Below are positions 1 through 9,674 of a stretch of 64,000 bases of DNA, piece by piece. Each line of letters opens with the position of its first letter. Position 1 is the stretch's first letter. The DNA comes from Skeletonema tropicum. Taxonomy: Eukaryota; Bacillariophyta; Thalassiosirophyceae; Thalassiosirales; Thalassiosiraceae. Made by a program: the position numbers and the translations under genes. The stretch spans positions 2,914,001 through 2,978,000 of the forward strand of contig CM074128.1 of NCBI GenBank assembly GCA_037178625.1, read 5' to 3'. The notes under the pieces are model-generated. The model saw nothing but the letters and a program-made list of their open reading frames with translations, ran no database searches and was not told the DNA's origin.

Positions 1-1010
1 TTCGTCCACAAGGTAAGTCGTCGAATTGAAGAGTCTCTGCTCTGTCGTCATAATATCACCATGTTCTGATATCGTTGAATGTGTTTCATTGGTTAGTTGG
101 GGCAGTTACAGCTGTAGCGGCATTTGTACTGGGCTGGAATATGGGTGCTGTGGAACTCGCTGCGTCAAACAATATCTGGCTGCCCACTTTAACTCTTCCA
201 ACGGTCCCATTCACATTATCGTCTCCTGCTTTGGGACTGCTGCTGGTGTTTCGGACAAATGCTGCTTACACAAGATGGATGGCTGCTAGAGATAGCTGGG
301 CGAGAATGGCAGCTCATTCCAAGAACCTTGTGCGAATGGGGAGTATCTTTTCATCAGATCAATCTGCCGTGAGAGAGTTATCGAATGCTTCCTGGCTTTA
401 TTGTCCGAACTGTTATGAACAAATTATCGTCTCCAGATGAAGGACGAAGAACAATACAAAAAGGAGGTTATAGAGCGTTACCAAAATTCTTCCATAGGAA
501 CACGAACTATCAAATCAAAGGATAGAATAATGGCTGCATGGAAGCAGCTGTCTCTCCAATTACATTCACTTCCAGCGTCAGATCCCAAAGCTTTGATAGA
601 GACTGACAAATCTATCATCATTTTAGGAGAATGCACATCAATTTGTGAAAAGGTTTACTCTAGTCCTGTTCCATTGGTGTATACTCGACATACTGCTCGC
701 TTCTTGTAAGTTTTTCAATGCATTGTTGTCGCTATCACTTCACTCAAATACTCACAACGTTCTTCACTTCAGATCTCTTTGGGCTCTGACATTGCCGTGT
801 GCACTTTATTCATCATTTTCGGCTCAAGAGCAAGTCTGGGCAACTTTGCCTGCAAGCAGCATTTTGGCTTTCTTTCTATTTGGAGTTGGCGAACTGGCAA
901 TGCAACTTGAGGAACCTTTCTCCATTCTGCCGATGAATTACTTCTGTCAGGACATTTTAGAATCTGCAGAGATCCTGATCGAAATTGCAGAAGAGCAGGA
1001 ACAAGATTAA
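1..1010 (+). CDS. Bestrophin-family anion channel, 3' part (5' end outside window)
   Basis: Bestrophins form chloride/bicarbonate channels; algal and plant members usually sit in thylakoid membranes. The 5' end is cut by the window edge. I read four exons: 1-12, 97-368, 437-705 and 773-1010. The introns are 84, 68 and 67 bp with GTAAGT/GTGAGA/GTAAGT donors and TAG/CAG acceptors. The spliced reading restores the family signatures: a membrane segment near 97-150, the RTNAAYTRWMAARDSWARM block near 250-310, SPVPLVYTRHTARFL before intron 3, and MQLEEPFSILPM near the C-terminus (about 900-935). The join at 705/773 recreates a Leu codon and keeps the conserved block intact, which supports the splice. 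The tail is acidic and ends at TAA 1008-1010. The gene converges on EF-1alpha with 60 bp between stops. Channel type and location are inferred from family; no targeting sequence is visible because the N-terminus is missing. Confidence 0.85.
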
Positions 1011-1070
1011 GTGACATGCATGTAATGAACTTTCATCCTATACGAAATTAATTCAATTGTGTCTACCTCT

Positions 1071-2363
1071 TCATGCCGATTCATCTTTTGTAGTGGATTT
1101 GACAACGCCAACTGCAACAGTTTGCTTCATATCTCTAATAGTAAATCGGCCAAGCGGTGGGTAATCAGCGAACGGCTCGACGCAAAGTGGTTTCGACGGC
1201 TCCAGTGTGACGATGGCAGCATCGCCATTTTGAATAAACTCAGGATTCTCTTCTACAACTTTTCCTGTTTGCCGATTAAGCTTTTGTTTGATACTCGTAA
1301 AGGTACATGCTACGTGAGCGGTGTGGCAGTCGATGACAGGACAGTAGCCCTTTGTGATTTTCCCAGGATGGTTCATTACAACGATTTGTGCCTCAAAGCT
1401 TGTGACGCCAACTGCAGGATTGTCATCCGCATCTGATGCAACATCACCTCGACGAATGTCTTTCAGGGCTACGTTCTTGACGTTGAAACCAACGTTGGTG
1501 CCGGGGCCGACCTCATCTAATGACTCGTGATGAACTTCACACGATTTGACTTCAGCTGTAATGCCTGAAGGTGCAAACTGTGCAGTGATACCTGGTTTCA
1601 TTATGCCCGTTTCTACCCTTCCTACAGGTACCGTTCCAATTCCTCCAATTTTGTAAACGTCCTGAATAGGAATGCGAAGTGATTTGTCAGCAGGACGTTT
1701 CGGTGCACTAACTTTATCAAGTGCATCAAGAAGAGTCGGGCCATCGTACCAGGACATGTTTGCTGATTTTTCCGTGATATTGTCGCCCTCCCAGCCACTG
1801 ATAGGAACAAATGTAACTTTGGCAGGTTTGTATCCAACTCTCTTCAAATATGTTGCAACTTCACTCTTGACATTTTCATATCGTGATTGACTGTAATTGA
1901 CCGATTTATCATCCATTTTATTCACCGCAACTACCATTTGCTTCACTCCTAGTGTAAAAGCGAGGAGGGAATGTTCGCGTGTTTGGCCACCTCTAGAGAT
2001 TCCCTCTTCAAACCCACCATGAGATGCATCAACCACCAGCATGGCTACATCTGCCTGTGATGTGCCAGTGATTGTGTTCTTGATAAAATCCCTGTGTCCA
2101 GGAGAATCGATTATTGTGAATTCATATTTCTTGGTTGCAAATTTCCAGAGAGAAATATCAATGGTAATCCCACGTTCCCGCTCCGATTTTAGATTGTCAA
2201 GCACCCATGCAAATTTTTGTTTGCCGGCTTCCTTCTCGTGTTTAGCAATTGTCTCTTGATCGACGCCGCCACACTTGTAGATCAAATGGCCCGTGGTAGT
2301 CGACTTTCCAGCATCGACATGCCCGATTACTACCAGGGAAACGCGAGGCTTGTCCTTCGGCAT
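1071..2363 (-). CDS. Translation elongation factor 1-alpha (divergent, 430 aa)
   Basis: This GTPase delivers aminoacyl-tRNA to the ribosomal A site. It is a single uninterrupted ORF with ATG at 2363. All GTPase motifs are visible: GHVDAGKST (P-loop), DSPGHRDF (G3), NKMD (G4) and the SGW block. EF-1alpha signatures include [53 protein letters not shown] and [22 protein letters not shown]. At 430 aa it is shorter than typical EF-1alpha (about 446-460 aa): residues are missing near [16 protein letters not shown] and in the loop before domain 2, and the Lys-rich C-terminal tail is replaced by a short acidic end. It is transcribed divergently from the SLX9-like gene, with 225 bp between start codons. 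Some diatoms carry both a divergent EF-1alpha and EFL, so this copy need not be the main elongation factor. Confidence 0.97.
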   Translation of the reverse strand: MPKDKPRVSLVVIGHVDAGKSTTTGHLIYKCGGVDQETIAKHEKEAGKQKFAWVLDNLKSERERGITIDISLWKFATKKYEFTIIDSPGHRDFIKNTITGTSQADVAMLVVDASHGGFEEGISRGGQTREHSLLAFTLGVKQMVVAVNKMDDKSVNYSQSRYENVKSEVATYLKRVGYKPAKVTFVPISGWEGDNITEKSANMSWYDGPTLLDALDKVSAPKRPADKSLRIPIQDVYKIGGIGTVPVGRVETGIMKPGITAQFAPSGITAEVKSCEVHHESLDEVGPGTNVGFNVKNVALKDIRRGDVASDADDNPAVGVTSFEAQIVVMNHPGKITKGYCPVIDCHTAHVACTFTSIKQKLNRQTGKVVEENPEFIQNGDAAIVTLEPSKPLCVEPFADYPPLGRFTIRDMKQTVAVGVVKSTTKDESA

Positions 2364-2588
2364 GGTGAATATTCTGTGCTACTTTTGTAATATTGCTGTT
2401 GCCTGTATTGTCCTTCTCTCTACATAGCGAGCTCTCTTGAGATTGCTATATAGGAGTAATTGCTATATAGCTCTTAGCTTAGGCGACGACGCAAGACGCC
2501 CGACCGCAAAACCGTCCATTTTTTCCACCTCTTGACGGCGCTGCCGGCCGCTGGCGCTCTCACAACTTGTTACACCAATCCATCAACA
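2364..2588. promoter_or_regulatory. Divergent promoter region with twin TTGCTATATAG elements
   Basis: This is the 225-bp spacer between the ATGs of EF-1alpha (minus) and the SLX9-like gene (plus). It contains two copies of TTGCTATATAG, at 2443-2453 and 2460-2470, spaced 17 bp start to start. The embedded CTATATAG is palindromic, so it could serve as a TATA-like element in either direction. The role is inferred from position and sequence only. Confidence 0.4.
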
Positions 2589-3251
2589 ATGGGGAAAGCT
2601 AGTAGAGCGGGGAGAGCGAAGACCCCAGCTAAGGCTGTGTCTTCTCGTCTAGTGAAGCATGCACCTTTAACAACGACAGGCGCTAAAGTGCTGGTCAGCC
2701 CCAAATCGCAAACCGCTGCAGAGAATGAGGCACTGAGTAGAGGACAGCGAAAGCGTCTGGCAAAGCGGGAACAATTTTTAAAGCGAGAGAGGATGGTCAT
2801 GTCATCGCTGCGGCTAAAGAAGTTGGAGGAGCAAAAGGGTAAGCTTGATGGCCTTGATGCTATAAAAGAGGCATTGACATCAACAACGTCTACCGCGAAG
2901 GAAGCACATGCATCAGCACATACATCAACGCACGCAGTTGAACATCATTTATCATCTCACACAGTGAAAGCAAAGAAGAATTTAGCTAACTCTGAGATTG
3001 GACACATGGGACTTGTATTAGAGCATCCCTCTTTCAAAGAGAACCCGTTCGCAGCTATACAGCAGCATCTACGTAACTCGTTAGAATCTGATGCAGAGAT
3101 GCTAAAAGAAGAGAGTTTGAAACGCGAGAAGGAAGATAAGATAATAGAGGATAAGAAGAAGGAAGAGAAGAAGGAGAAAATACGTGATATTAGATTCGCC
3201 AGAAGAATGGGTAGTAAGAAATTCAAGTCAAATCGAGCCAATAGGTTATGA
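2589..3251 (+). CDS. SLX9/FAM207-like ribosome biogenesis protein
   Basis: SLX9 binds pre-40S particles in the nucleus and helps 20S pre-rRNA export and processing. I start at ATG 2589 (CAACAATGG, good context); the frame is open upstream to about 2532, but that stretch has no homology I can see. The 220-aa protein is highly charged. It opens with a Lys/Arg-rich segment (GKASRAGRAKTPAK) and has the LSRGQRKRLAKREQFLKRE block near residues 55-75. A motif LEHPSFKENPFAAIQQHL follows near residues 140-158 and is the best match to the SLX9 C-terminal signature (N-P-F/L-x-A-I-x-x-H-L). A coiled-coil-like Glu/Lys stretch leads to a basic tail, MGSKKFKSNRANRL. It has a single exon and is head-to-head with EF-1alpha. 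The family call rests mainly on the NPFAAIQQHL motif, so it is moderate. Confidence 0.6.
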   Translation: MGKASRAGRAKTPAKAVSSRLVKHAPLTTTGAKVLVSPKSQTAAENEALSRGQRKRLAKREQFLKRERMVMSSLRLKKLEEQKGKLDGLDAIKEALTSTTSTAKEAHASAHTSTHAVEHHLSSHTVKAKKNLANSEIGHMGLVLEHPSFKENPFAAIQQHLRNSLESDAEMLKEESLKREKEDKIIEDKKKEEKKEKIRDIRFARRMGSKKFKSNRANRL

Positions 3252-3387
3252 ACAAAGCAAGGTAAGAACATACTCCTAATATTGTTTAGATTGAGTCGAC
3301 AACAAGCACCATTACTAGGCCTTCGACCGGTTCATTTCTTGGACAACAGTGGTTAGAAAGTTTTCCTATCGGTGCTAAAGCAAACAA

Positions 3388-3498
3388 CTATTTGTTCGTA
3401 CGTGCGAACGTGAGGTCGGCGCAGACAATGCGCTCCTTAGAACAAATAGCTGGCTCTTTCTCTAAAGGGAGAGGGAATCACTTTTTGCAGTGTGATTC
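3388..3498. other. Two inverted-repeat hairpins in the 3252-3645 spacer
   Basis: The 394-bp spacer between the SLX9-like stop and the ADAT2 stop holds no gene I can support. It does contain a 10-bp inverted repeat, CTATTTGTTC (3388-3397) and GAACAAATAG (3440-3449). A second, tighter hairpin follows, GAATCAC (3475-3481) and GTGATTC (3492-3498). The two adjacent stem-loops could be a small structured RNA (H/ACA-like) or a foldback repeat. I see no clear box H or ACA at the right spacing. Confidence 0.3.
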
Positions 3499-3645
3499 AC
3501 TCTGGGAGGTAATCTGAGCGACATATTTATAATTGCCTTGCTTGATGCTTGCTGACATCAAGTTCTTGGTTTTTCCTTTTGCATTATAGGCGTTTGCATT
3601 CAAATTGTTGGACGGAGTTGTATCGCAGTACAGTATTGTTAATAA

Positions 3646-4581
3646 TTAAGCTGACACATTATCATCTACCGGTAATTTTCTTTTACGCTTGTGGTCAGGA
3701 GCATGAAAGTTTTCTCTGTTGTAAAATGATCGAAGTAGCGAGATGGCTTCGTCTTCCAAAATGCCACCGTAAATTGGAAATCCGTGATGCTTTGTTGACG
3801 GAAGAGCGTCTGGTTTGTGAAGATGCAGTAATGACCCACACCCACCAAATCTATCGTTTTTACAACCAAAGAAAACCCTTGAAAATCCCATCATTGATAA
3901 TGCTGCAGCACACTGATGCAACAGAAGGTGATGTAAGTAGCACAATCTAAAGTTTAGTTCATTGCAGATGCGTTGGTTGTTTGTTTTGGGGCACAAATCA
4001 GAACTTACCATAATACAAGGCTCGCATGTAACATACAAGTCGCATTTGGAGAATACATCTTTGTCATATATTCTGTCGCTTCCCCATCCAAAACTATTCT
4101 TCCAGTGACTCATACACGATGGCGCATTGATCCACTTGTCTCCATCCTTTTCTTCGTTCCCAAGAGTGCAATTATTAGGGATCTTGCCGTGAGCCGATTT
4201 TTGGATTACATCCGCAGGCAACTTCATTTGATCTGAGGATCTTCCTTTCGTGAGCATACGATCGATTGCAACCATTTCAGCGTGACGAGTTGCATCTCTG
4301 GTTGCATTGACTTGATTGGCGCCATGAGATACTATAACAGATGGTGATGATGTTAGGTATTGATGTTCAGCCGTGTTGATTGCATCTTCTGGTCCGTCGT
4401 GCTCTCTGGACAAAGTCGTTACTGACGGATCGATATCGTTAGCATCACGCAACACTATTACACATCCGACCGGGACTTCTCCAATATCCAGGGCTTCCTT
4501 TGCAACGAGTAGTGCTTGTTTCATGAAGAATTTTTCCATCACTCCATTGCGCACGGCATCACTACTAACGTCTTCGACCAT
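3646..4581 (-). CDS. tRNA-specific adenosine deaminase ADAT2/Tad2 (catalytic subunit)
   Basis: This enzyme deaminates A34 to inosine in the tRNA anticodon, as a heterodimer with ADAT3. The start is ATG 4581. There is one intron at 3913-4008 (96 bp, GTAAGT donor, CAG acceptor), leaving exons 4009-4581 and 3646-3912 and a protein of 279 aa. Motifs: FMKQALLVAKEALDIGEVPVGCV (N-terminal strand and helix), HAEMVAIDRML (zinc His and catalytic Glu), and CEPCIM joined across the intron to CAAALSMMG, then VFFGCKNDRFGGCGS. Two insertions relative to bacterial TadA are obvious: an acidic loop after VIVLRDAND and about 60 residues between HAE and the PCxxC motif. The intron is a multiple of three and has no in-frame stop, so an ORF caller reads straight through it. 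Splicing is nevertheless required to place both Cys ligands together. Confidence 0.9.
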   Translation of the reverse strand: MVEDVSSDAVRNGVMEKFFMKQALLVAKEALDIGEVPVGCVIVLRDANDIDPSVTTLSREHDGPEDAINTAEHQYLTSSPSVIVSHGANQVNATRDATRHAEMVAIDRMLTKGRSSDQMKLPADVIQKSAHGKIPNNCTLGNEEKDGDKWINAPSCMSHWKNSFGWGSDRIYDKDVFSKCDLYVTCEPCIMVSSDLCPKTNNQRICNELNFRLCYLHHLLLHQCAAALSMMGFSRVFFGCKNDRFGGCGSLLHLHKPDALPSTKHHGFPIYGGILEDEAISLLRSFYNRENFHAPDHKRKRKLPVDDNVSA

Positions 4582-4907
4582 TCTATTTCGCCTACTTTCT
4601 AACCTTGCCGTCAAACAAAACCACTAAGAAGAAACTGTATAGAATGGTGACGCCTGAGCTCAAGTGGTATCTGATAGGAGTATCTGATATCACCAACAGA
4701 AGAGAGTGCCGGCAAAGAATCCTGGATCCAACTCTCTCAAGAGGAGAGATCGTTTGGTGGTTGTTGTGGAAAATGAAGCAGGAGATTTTAGCCAATGAAA
4801 TCTCTGAAAAGACTGTCTCAGTGACAACCGAACACCACTAAAGGCAATGTCGATAGCCGCGGGAAGAGACAGACCTCCAGATAAGTATCGATAGGCCATG
4901 TCCGATA

Positions 4908-4938
4908 AATGAATTGAATGAATGAATTGAATGAATAC
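4908..4938. repeat. Short AATGAATTG-type tandem repeat
   Basis: This is an imperfect microsatellite of GAATTGAATGAAT units. It lies in the 588-bp spacer between the ADAT2 start (4581) and the satellite array (about 5170). I see no gene in the rest of that spacer; its open frames show no recognisable motif. Confidence 0.5.
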
Positions 4939-5169
4939 ATAGAGAGATGCTACACACTTATATATGTTAGCATGACCGAAAACAAAAGAACGATACAATA
5001 CTATCGCTTCTCAAATAAAAGACTGTCACAAAAAAACATCTAGTGGTAGTAATAGAAGAAGATTACCACTGCTTAGACGAATTGATCATGAAACAATGTC
5101 ACTACAAATACAACACAAGAAAATCTGAATCAATCACAAATCAGGTAGAGGGGAAAAAAGGGGCGAAAG

Positions 5170-8100
5170 CCAGTTCTAGTGGCGGTGATAGGATACAAGC
5201 TCATTAGTACTGCTCAGACGTTTGGCGTGCGTGGAAGCGATGCTACAGTCTCGTAGCTGATCTGAGAGGTCCAGTATGGGCTGGCCTGCAGCACCACATT
5301 CTACCAAATCGTACCTAAGTCGTCAGTAGGGGCATGAGCCGCTTCTAGTGGCCCATTACAGTCGATGTTGATTGCATACAAGCACATTAGCACTGCTCAG
5401 ACGTTTGGCATGGGTCAAAGCGATGCTACAATCTAGTAGCTGATCTGAGAGGTCCAGTGTGGGCTGGCCAGCAGCACCGCATTCAACCAAATCGTACCTA
5501 TCGTCGTCATGACAGGCATGAGCCGCTTCTAGTGGCCCATTCTAGTCGGCGGTGATACCATACAAGCACATTAGCACTGCTCAGACGTTTGGCGTTGCGT
5601 GGAAGCTATGCTACAGATCTCGTAGCTGATCTGAGAGGTCCAGTGTGGGCTGGCCAGCAGTACCACAGTCAACCAAATCGTACCTATCGTCGTCAGTACA
5701 TGCATGAGCCGCATTCTAGTGGCCCATTCTAGTCGGTGGTGATACCATACAAGCACATTATTACTGCTCAGACGTTTGGCGTTGCGTGGAAGCTATGCTA
5801 CAGTCTCGTATCTGATCTGAGAGGTCCAGTGTGGGCTGGCTAGCACTATTACTATTACATTCAACCAAATCGTACCTATCGTCGTCATTACGGGCATGAG
5901 CCGCTTCTAGTGGCCCATTCTAGTCGGCGGTGATACCATACAAGCACATTACTACTGCTCAGACGTTTGGCGTGCGTGGAAGCTATGCTACAATCTCGTA
6001 TCTGATCTGAGAGGTCCAGTGTGGGCTGGCCAGCAGCACCGCATTCAACCAAATCGTACCTATCGTCGTCAGTACATGCATGAGCCGCTTCTAGTGGCCC
6101 ATTCTAGTCGGTGGTGATGCCATACAAGCACATAATTACTTCTCAGACGTTTGGCGTTTGTGGAAGCTATGCTACTATCTAGTAGCTGATCTGAGAGGTC
6201 CAGTGTGGGCTGGCCAGCAGTACCACAGTCATTCAAATCGTACCTATCGTCTTCATTACGGGCATGAGCCGCTTCTAGTGGCCCATTCTAGTCGGCGGTG
6301 ATACCATACAAGCACATTACTATTGCTCAGACGTTTGGCGTACGTGGAAGCTATGCTACAATCTCGTATCTGATCTGAGAGGTCCAGTGTGGGCTGGCCA
6401 GCAGCACCGCATTCAACCAAATCGTACCTATCGGCGTCATTACGGGCATGAGCCGCTTCTAGTGGCCCATTATAGTCGGTGGTGATGCCATACAAGCACA
6501 TTAGCACTGCTCAGACGTTTGGCGTTTGTGGAAGCTATGCCACAGATCTCGTAGCTGATCTGAGAGGTCCAGTGTGGGCTGGCGAGCTACGCTCTATCCT
6601 ATCAAATCGCACGAAATCGTACCTATCGTCGTCATTACGGGCATGAGCCGCTTCTAGTGGCCCATTCTAGTCGGCGGTGATACCATACAAGCACATTATT
6701 ACTGCTCAGACTGTTTGGCGTGCGTGGAAGCTTTGCTACAGTCTCGTTGCTGATCTGAGAGGTCCAGTGTGGGCTGGCCAGCACTACCACAGTCAACCAA
6801 ATCGTACCTATCGTCGTCAGTACATGCATGAGCCGCTTCTAGTGGCCCATTCTAGTCTGCGGTGATGCCATACAAGCACATTAGCACTGCTCAGACGTTT
6901 GGCGTACGTGGAAGCTATGGCTATGCTACAGTCTCGTAATCCGATCTGAGAGGTCCAGTGTGGGCTGGCCAGCAGCACCGCATTCAACCAAATCGTACCT
7001 ATCGTCGTCAGTACAGGCATGAGCCGCTTCTAGTGGCCCATTATAGTCGGCGGTGATACCATACAAGCCCATTAGCACATGCTTGGCGTGCGTGGAAGCT
7101 ATTCTACTATCTAGTAGCTGATCTGAGAGGTCCAGTGTGGGCTTGCCAGCAGTACCACAGTCAACCAAATCGTACCTATCGTCGTCAGTACGGGCATGAG
7201 CCGCTTCTAGTGGCCCATTATAGTCGGCGGTGATACCATACAAGCACATTACTACTGCTCAGACGTTTGGCGTGCGTGGAAGCTATGCTACTATCTAGTA
7301 GCTGATCTGAGAGGTCCAGTGTGGGCTGGCCAGCAGTACCACAGTCAACCAAATCGTACCTATCGTCTTCATTACGGGCATCAGCCGCTTCTAGTGGCCC
7401 ATTCTAGTCGGCGGTGATACCATACAAGCACATTATTACTGCTCAGACGTTTGGCGTGCGTGGAAGCTATGCTACAATCTCGTATCTGATCTGAGAGGTC
7501 CAGTGTGGGCTGGCCAGCAGCACCGCATTCAACCAAATCGTACCTATCGTCTTCATTACGGGCATGAGCCGCTTCTAGTGGCCCATTCTAGTCGGCGGTG
7601 ATACCATACAAGCACATTACTACGGCTCAGACGTTTGGCGTGCGTGGAAGCTATGCTACAATCTAGTATGAGCCGCTTCTAGTGGCCCATTCTAGTCGGC
7701 GGTGATACCATACAAGCACATTACTACGGCTCAGACGTTTGGCGTGCGTGGAAGCTATGCTACAATCTCGTTGCTGATCTGAGAGGTCCAGTGTGGGCTG
7801 GCGAGCTACGCTCTATCCTATCAAATCGCGCGAAATCGTACCTATCGTCGTCATTACGGGCATGAGCCGCTTCTAGTGGCCCATTCTAGTCGGCGGTGAT
7901 ACCATACAAGCACATTAGCACTGCTCAGACGTTTGGCGTGCGTGGAAGCTATGCTACAATCTCGTTGCTGATCTGAGAGGTCCAGTGTGGGCTGGCCAGC
8001 ACTACCACAGTCAACCAAATCGTACCTATCGTCGTCAGTAGGGGCATGAGCCGCTTCTAGTGGCCCATTCTAGTCGGCGGTGATACCATACAAGCACATT

Positions 8101-9500
8101 ACTACTGCTCAGACGTTTGGCGTGCGTGGAAGCTATGCTACAATCTCGTATCTGATCTGAGAGGTCCAGTGTGGGCTGGCCAGCAGCACCGCATTCAACC
8201 AAATCGTACCTATCGTCGTCAGTAGGGGCATGAGCCGCTTCTAGTGGCCCATTATAGTCGGTGGTGATGCCATGCAAGCACATTAGCACTGCTCAGACGT
8301 TTGGCGTGCGTGGAAGCTATGCTACTAGTCTAGTAGCTGATCTGAGAGGTCCAGTGTGGGCTGGCCAGCAGTACCACAGTCAACCAAATCGTACCTATCG
8401 TCGTCATTACAGGGCATGAGCCGCTTCTAGTGGCCCATTATAGTCGGCGGTGATACTATACAAGCACATTATTACTGCTCAGACGTTTGGCGTGCGTGGA
8501 AGCGATGCTACAATCTCGTATCTGATCTGAGAGGTCCAGTGTGGGCTGGCCAGCAGTACCACATTCAACCAAATCGTACCTATCGTCGTCATTACGGGCA
8601 TGAGCCGCTTCTAGTGGCCCATTCTAGTCGGCGGTGATACCATACAAGCACATTACTACGGCTCAGACGTTTGGCGTGCGTGGAAGCTATGCTACAATCT
8701 CGTTGCTGATCTGAGAGGTCCAGTGTGGGCTGGCCAGCACTACCACAGTCAACCAAATCGTACCTATCGTCGTCAGTACATGCATGAGCCGCTTCTAGTG
8801 GCCCATTCTAGTCGGTGGTGATACCATACAAGCACATTAGCACTGCTCAGACGTTTGGCGTACGTGGAAGCTATGCTACAATCTCGTATCTGATCTGAGA
8901 GGTCCAGTGTGGGCTGGCCAGCAGCACCGCATTCAACCAAATCGTACCTACCGTCGTCATTACGGGCATGAGCCGCTTCTAGTGGCCCATTCTAGTCGGC
9001 GGTGATGCCATACAAGCACATTCGCACTGCTCAGACGTTTGGCGTTGTGGAAGCTATGCTACAATCTCGTAGCTGATCTGAGAGGTCCAGTGTGGGCTGG
9101 CGAGCTACGCTCTATCCTATCAAATCGCACGAATTCGTATCTATCGTCGTCAGTACATGCATGAGCCGCTTCTAGTGGCCCATTCTAGTCGGCGGTGATA
9201 CCATACAAGCACATTACTACTGCTCAGACGTTTGGCGTGCGTGGAAGCTATGCTACAGTCTCGTAGCTGATCTGAGAGGTTCAGTGTGGGCTGGCCAGCA
9301 GTACCACATTTAACCAAATCGTACCTATCGTCTTCATTACGGGCATGAGTCGCTTCTAGTGGATCATTCTAGTCGGCGGTGATACCATACAAGCACACAG
9401 TACACGCATGAGCCGCTTCTAGTGGCCCATTTTAGTTTATGGCGAAATTATACAAGCACATTATCACTTCCTAGACATATTGCGTACGTATAAGTGATGT
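5170..9500. repeat. Tandem satellite array, ~184-bp monomer, ~23 copies, 7-monomer periodicity
   Basis: Anchoring on the block GAGCCGCTTCTAGTGGCCC, monomers begin at 5336, 5520, 5706, 5898, 6082, 6266, 6450, 6645, 6830, 7021, 7198, 7382, 7566, 7670, 7864, 8048, 8232, 8418, 8602, 8786, 8970, 9162, 9347 and 9410. Most spacings are 184 bp; two are truncated (104 bp at 7566 and 63 bp at 9347). Other conserved blocks are GCTCAGACGTTTGGCGTGCG, GATCTGAGAGGTCCAGTGTG and ACCAAATCGTACCTATCGTC. Monomers 7, 14 and 21 of this list carry a distinct block, GCGAGCTACGCTCTATCC, in place of the usual GCCAGCAGCACC segment, a regular 7-monomer spacing. A 10-bp palindrome, GCTGGCCAGC, lies in most copies. The unit is not a multiple of three and frames change along the array, so its antisense ORFs are incidental. 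Copies degrade at both edges. Confidence 0.97.
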
Positions 9501-9674
9501 CACATTGTACTTTCCCACTCTCTTACTTTATGAGTTATGAACTATTTTTTTAATTATATCATTTGCTTTGATATCGTGATCACTAAATTTGTGTGGTAAC
9601 TGAAACAGTACAGTGTCAATCGCAAGCCTATTACATCCAAGAATTCGAAGGCAAATGCTGTTCTGGAACGCACC

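Noticed and set aside
3549..3950. Plus-strand ORF of 133 aa
   Set aside because: Overlaps the ADAT2 coding exon on the other strand, which has clear catalytic motifs.
4690..4998. Minus-strand ORF of 102 aa
   Set aside because: No motif, overlaps simple AATGAATTG repeats.
5571..8289. Antisense ORFs of 60-107 aa across the satellite (repeated LVWYHHRLEWATR)
   Set aside because: They follow the tandem repeat, the unit is not a multiple of three, and frames switch between copies; no start context or domain.
5170..9500. CRISPR-like array
   Set aside because: Whole ~184-bp units repeat head to tail without short repeats separated by unique spacers, and the genome is eukaryotic.
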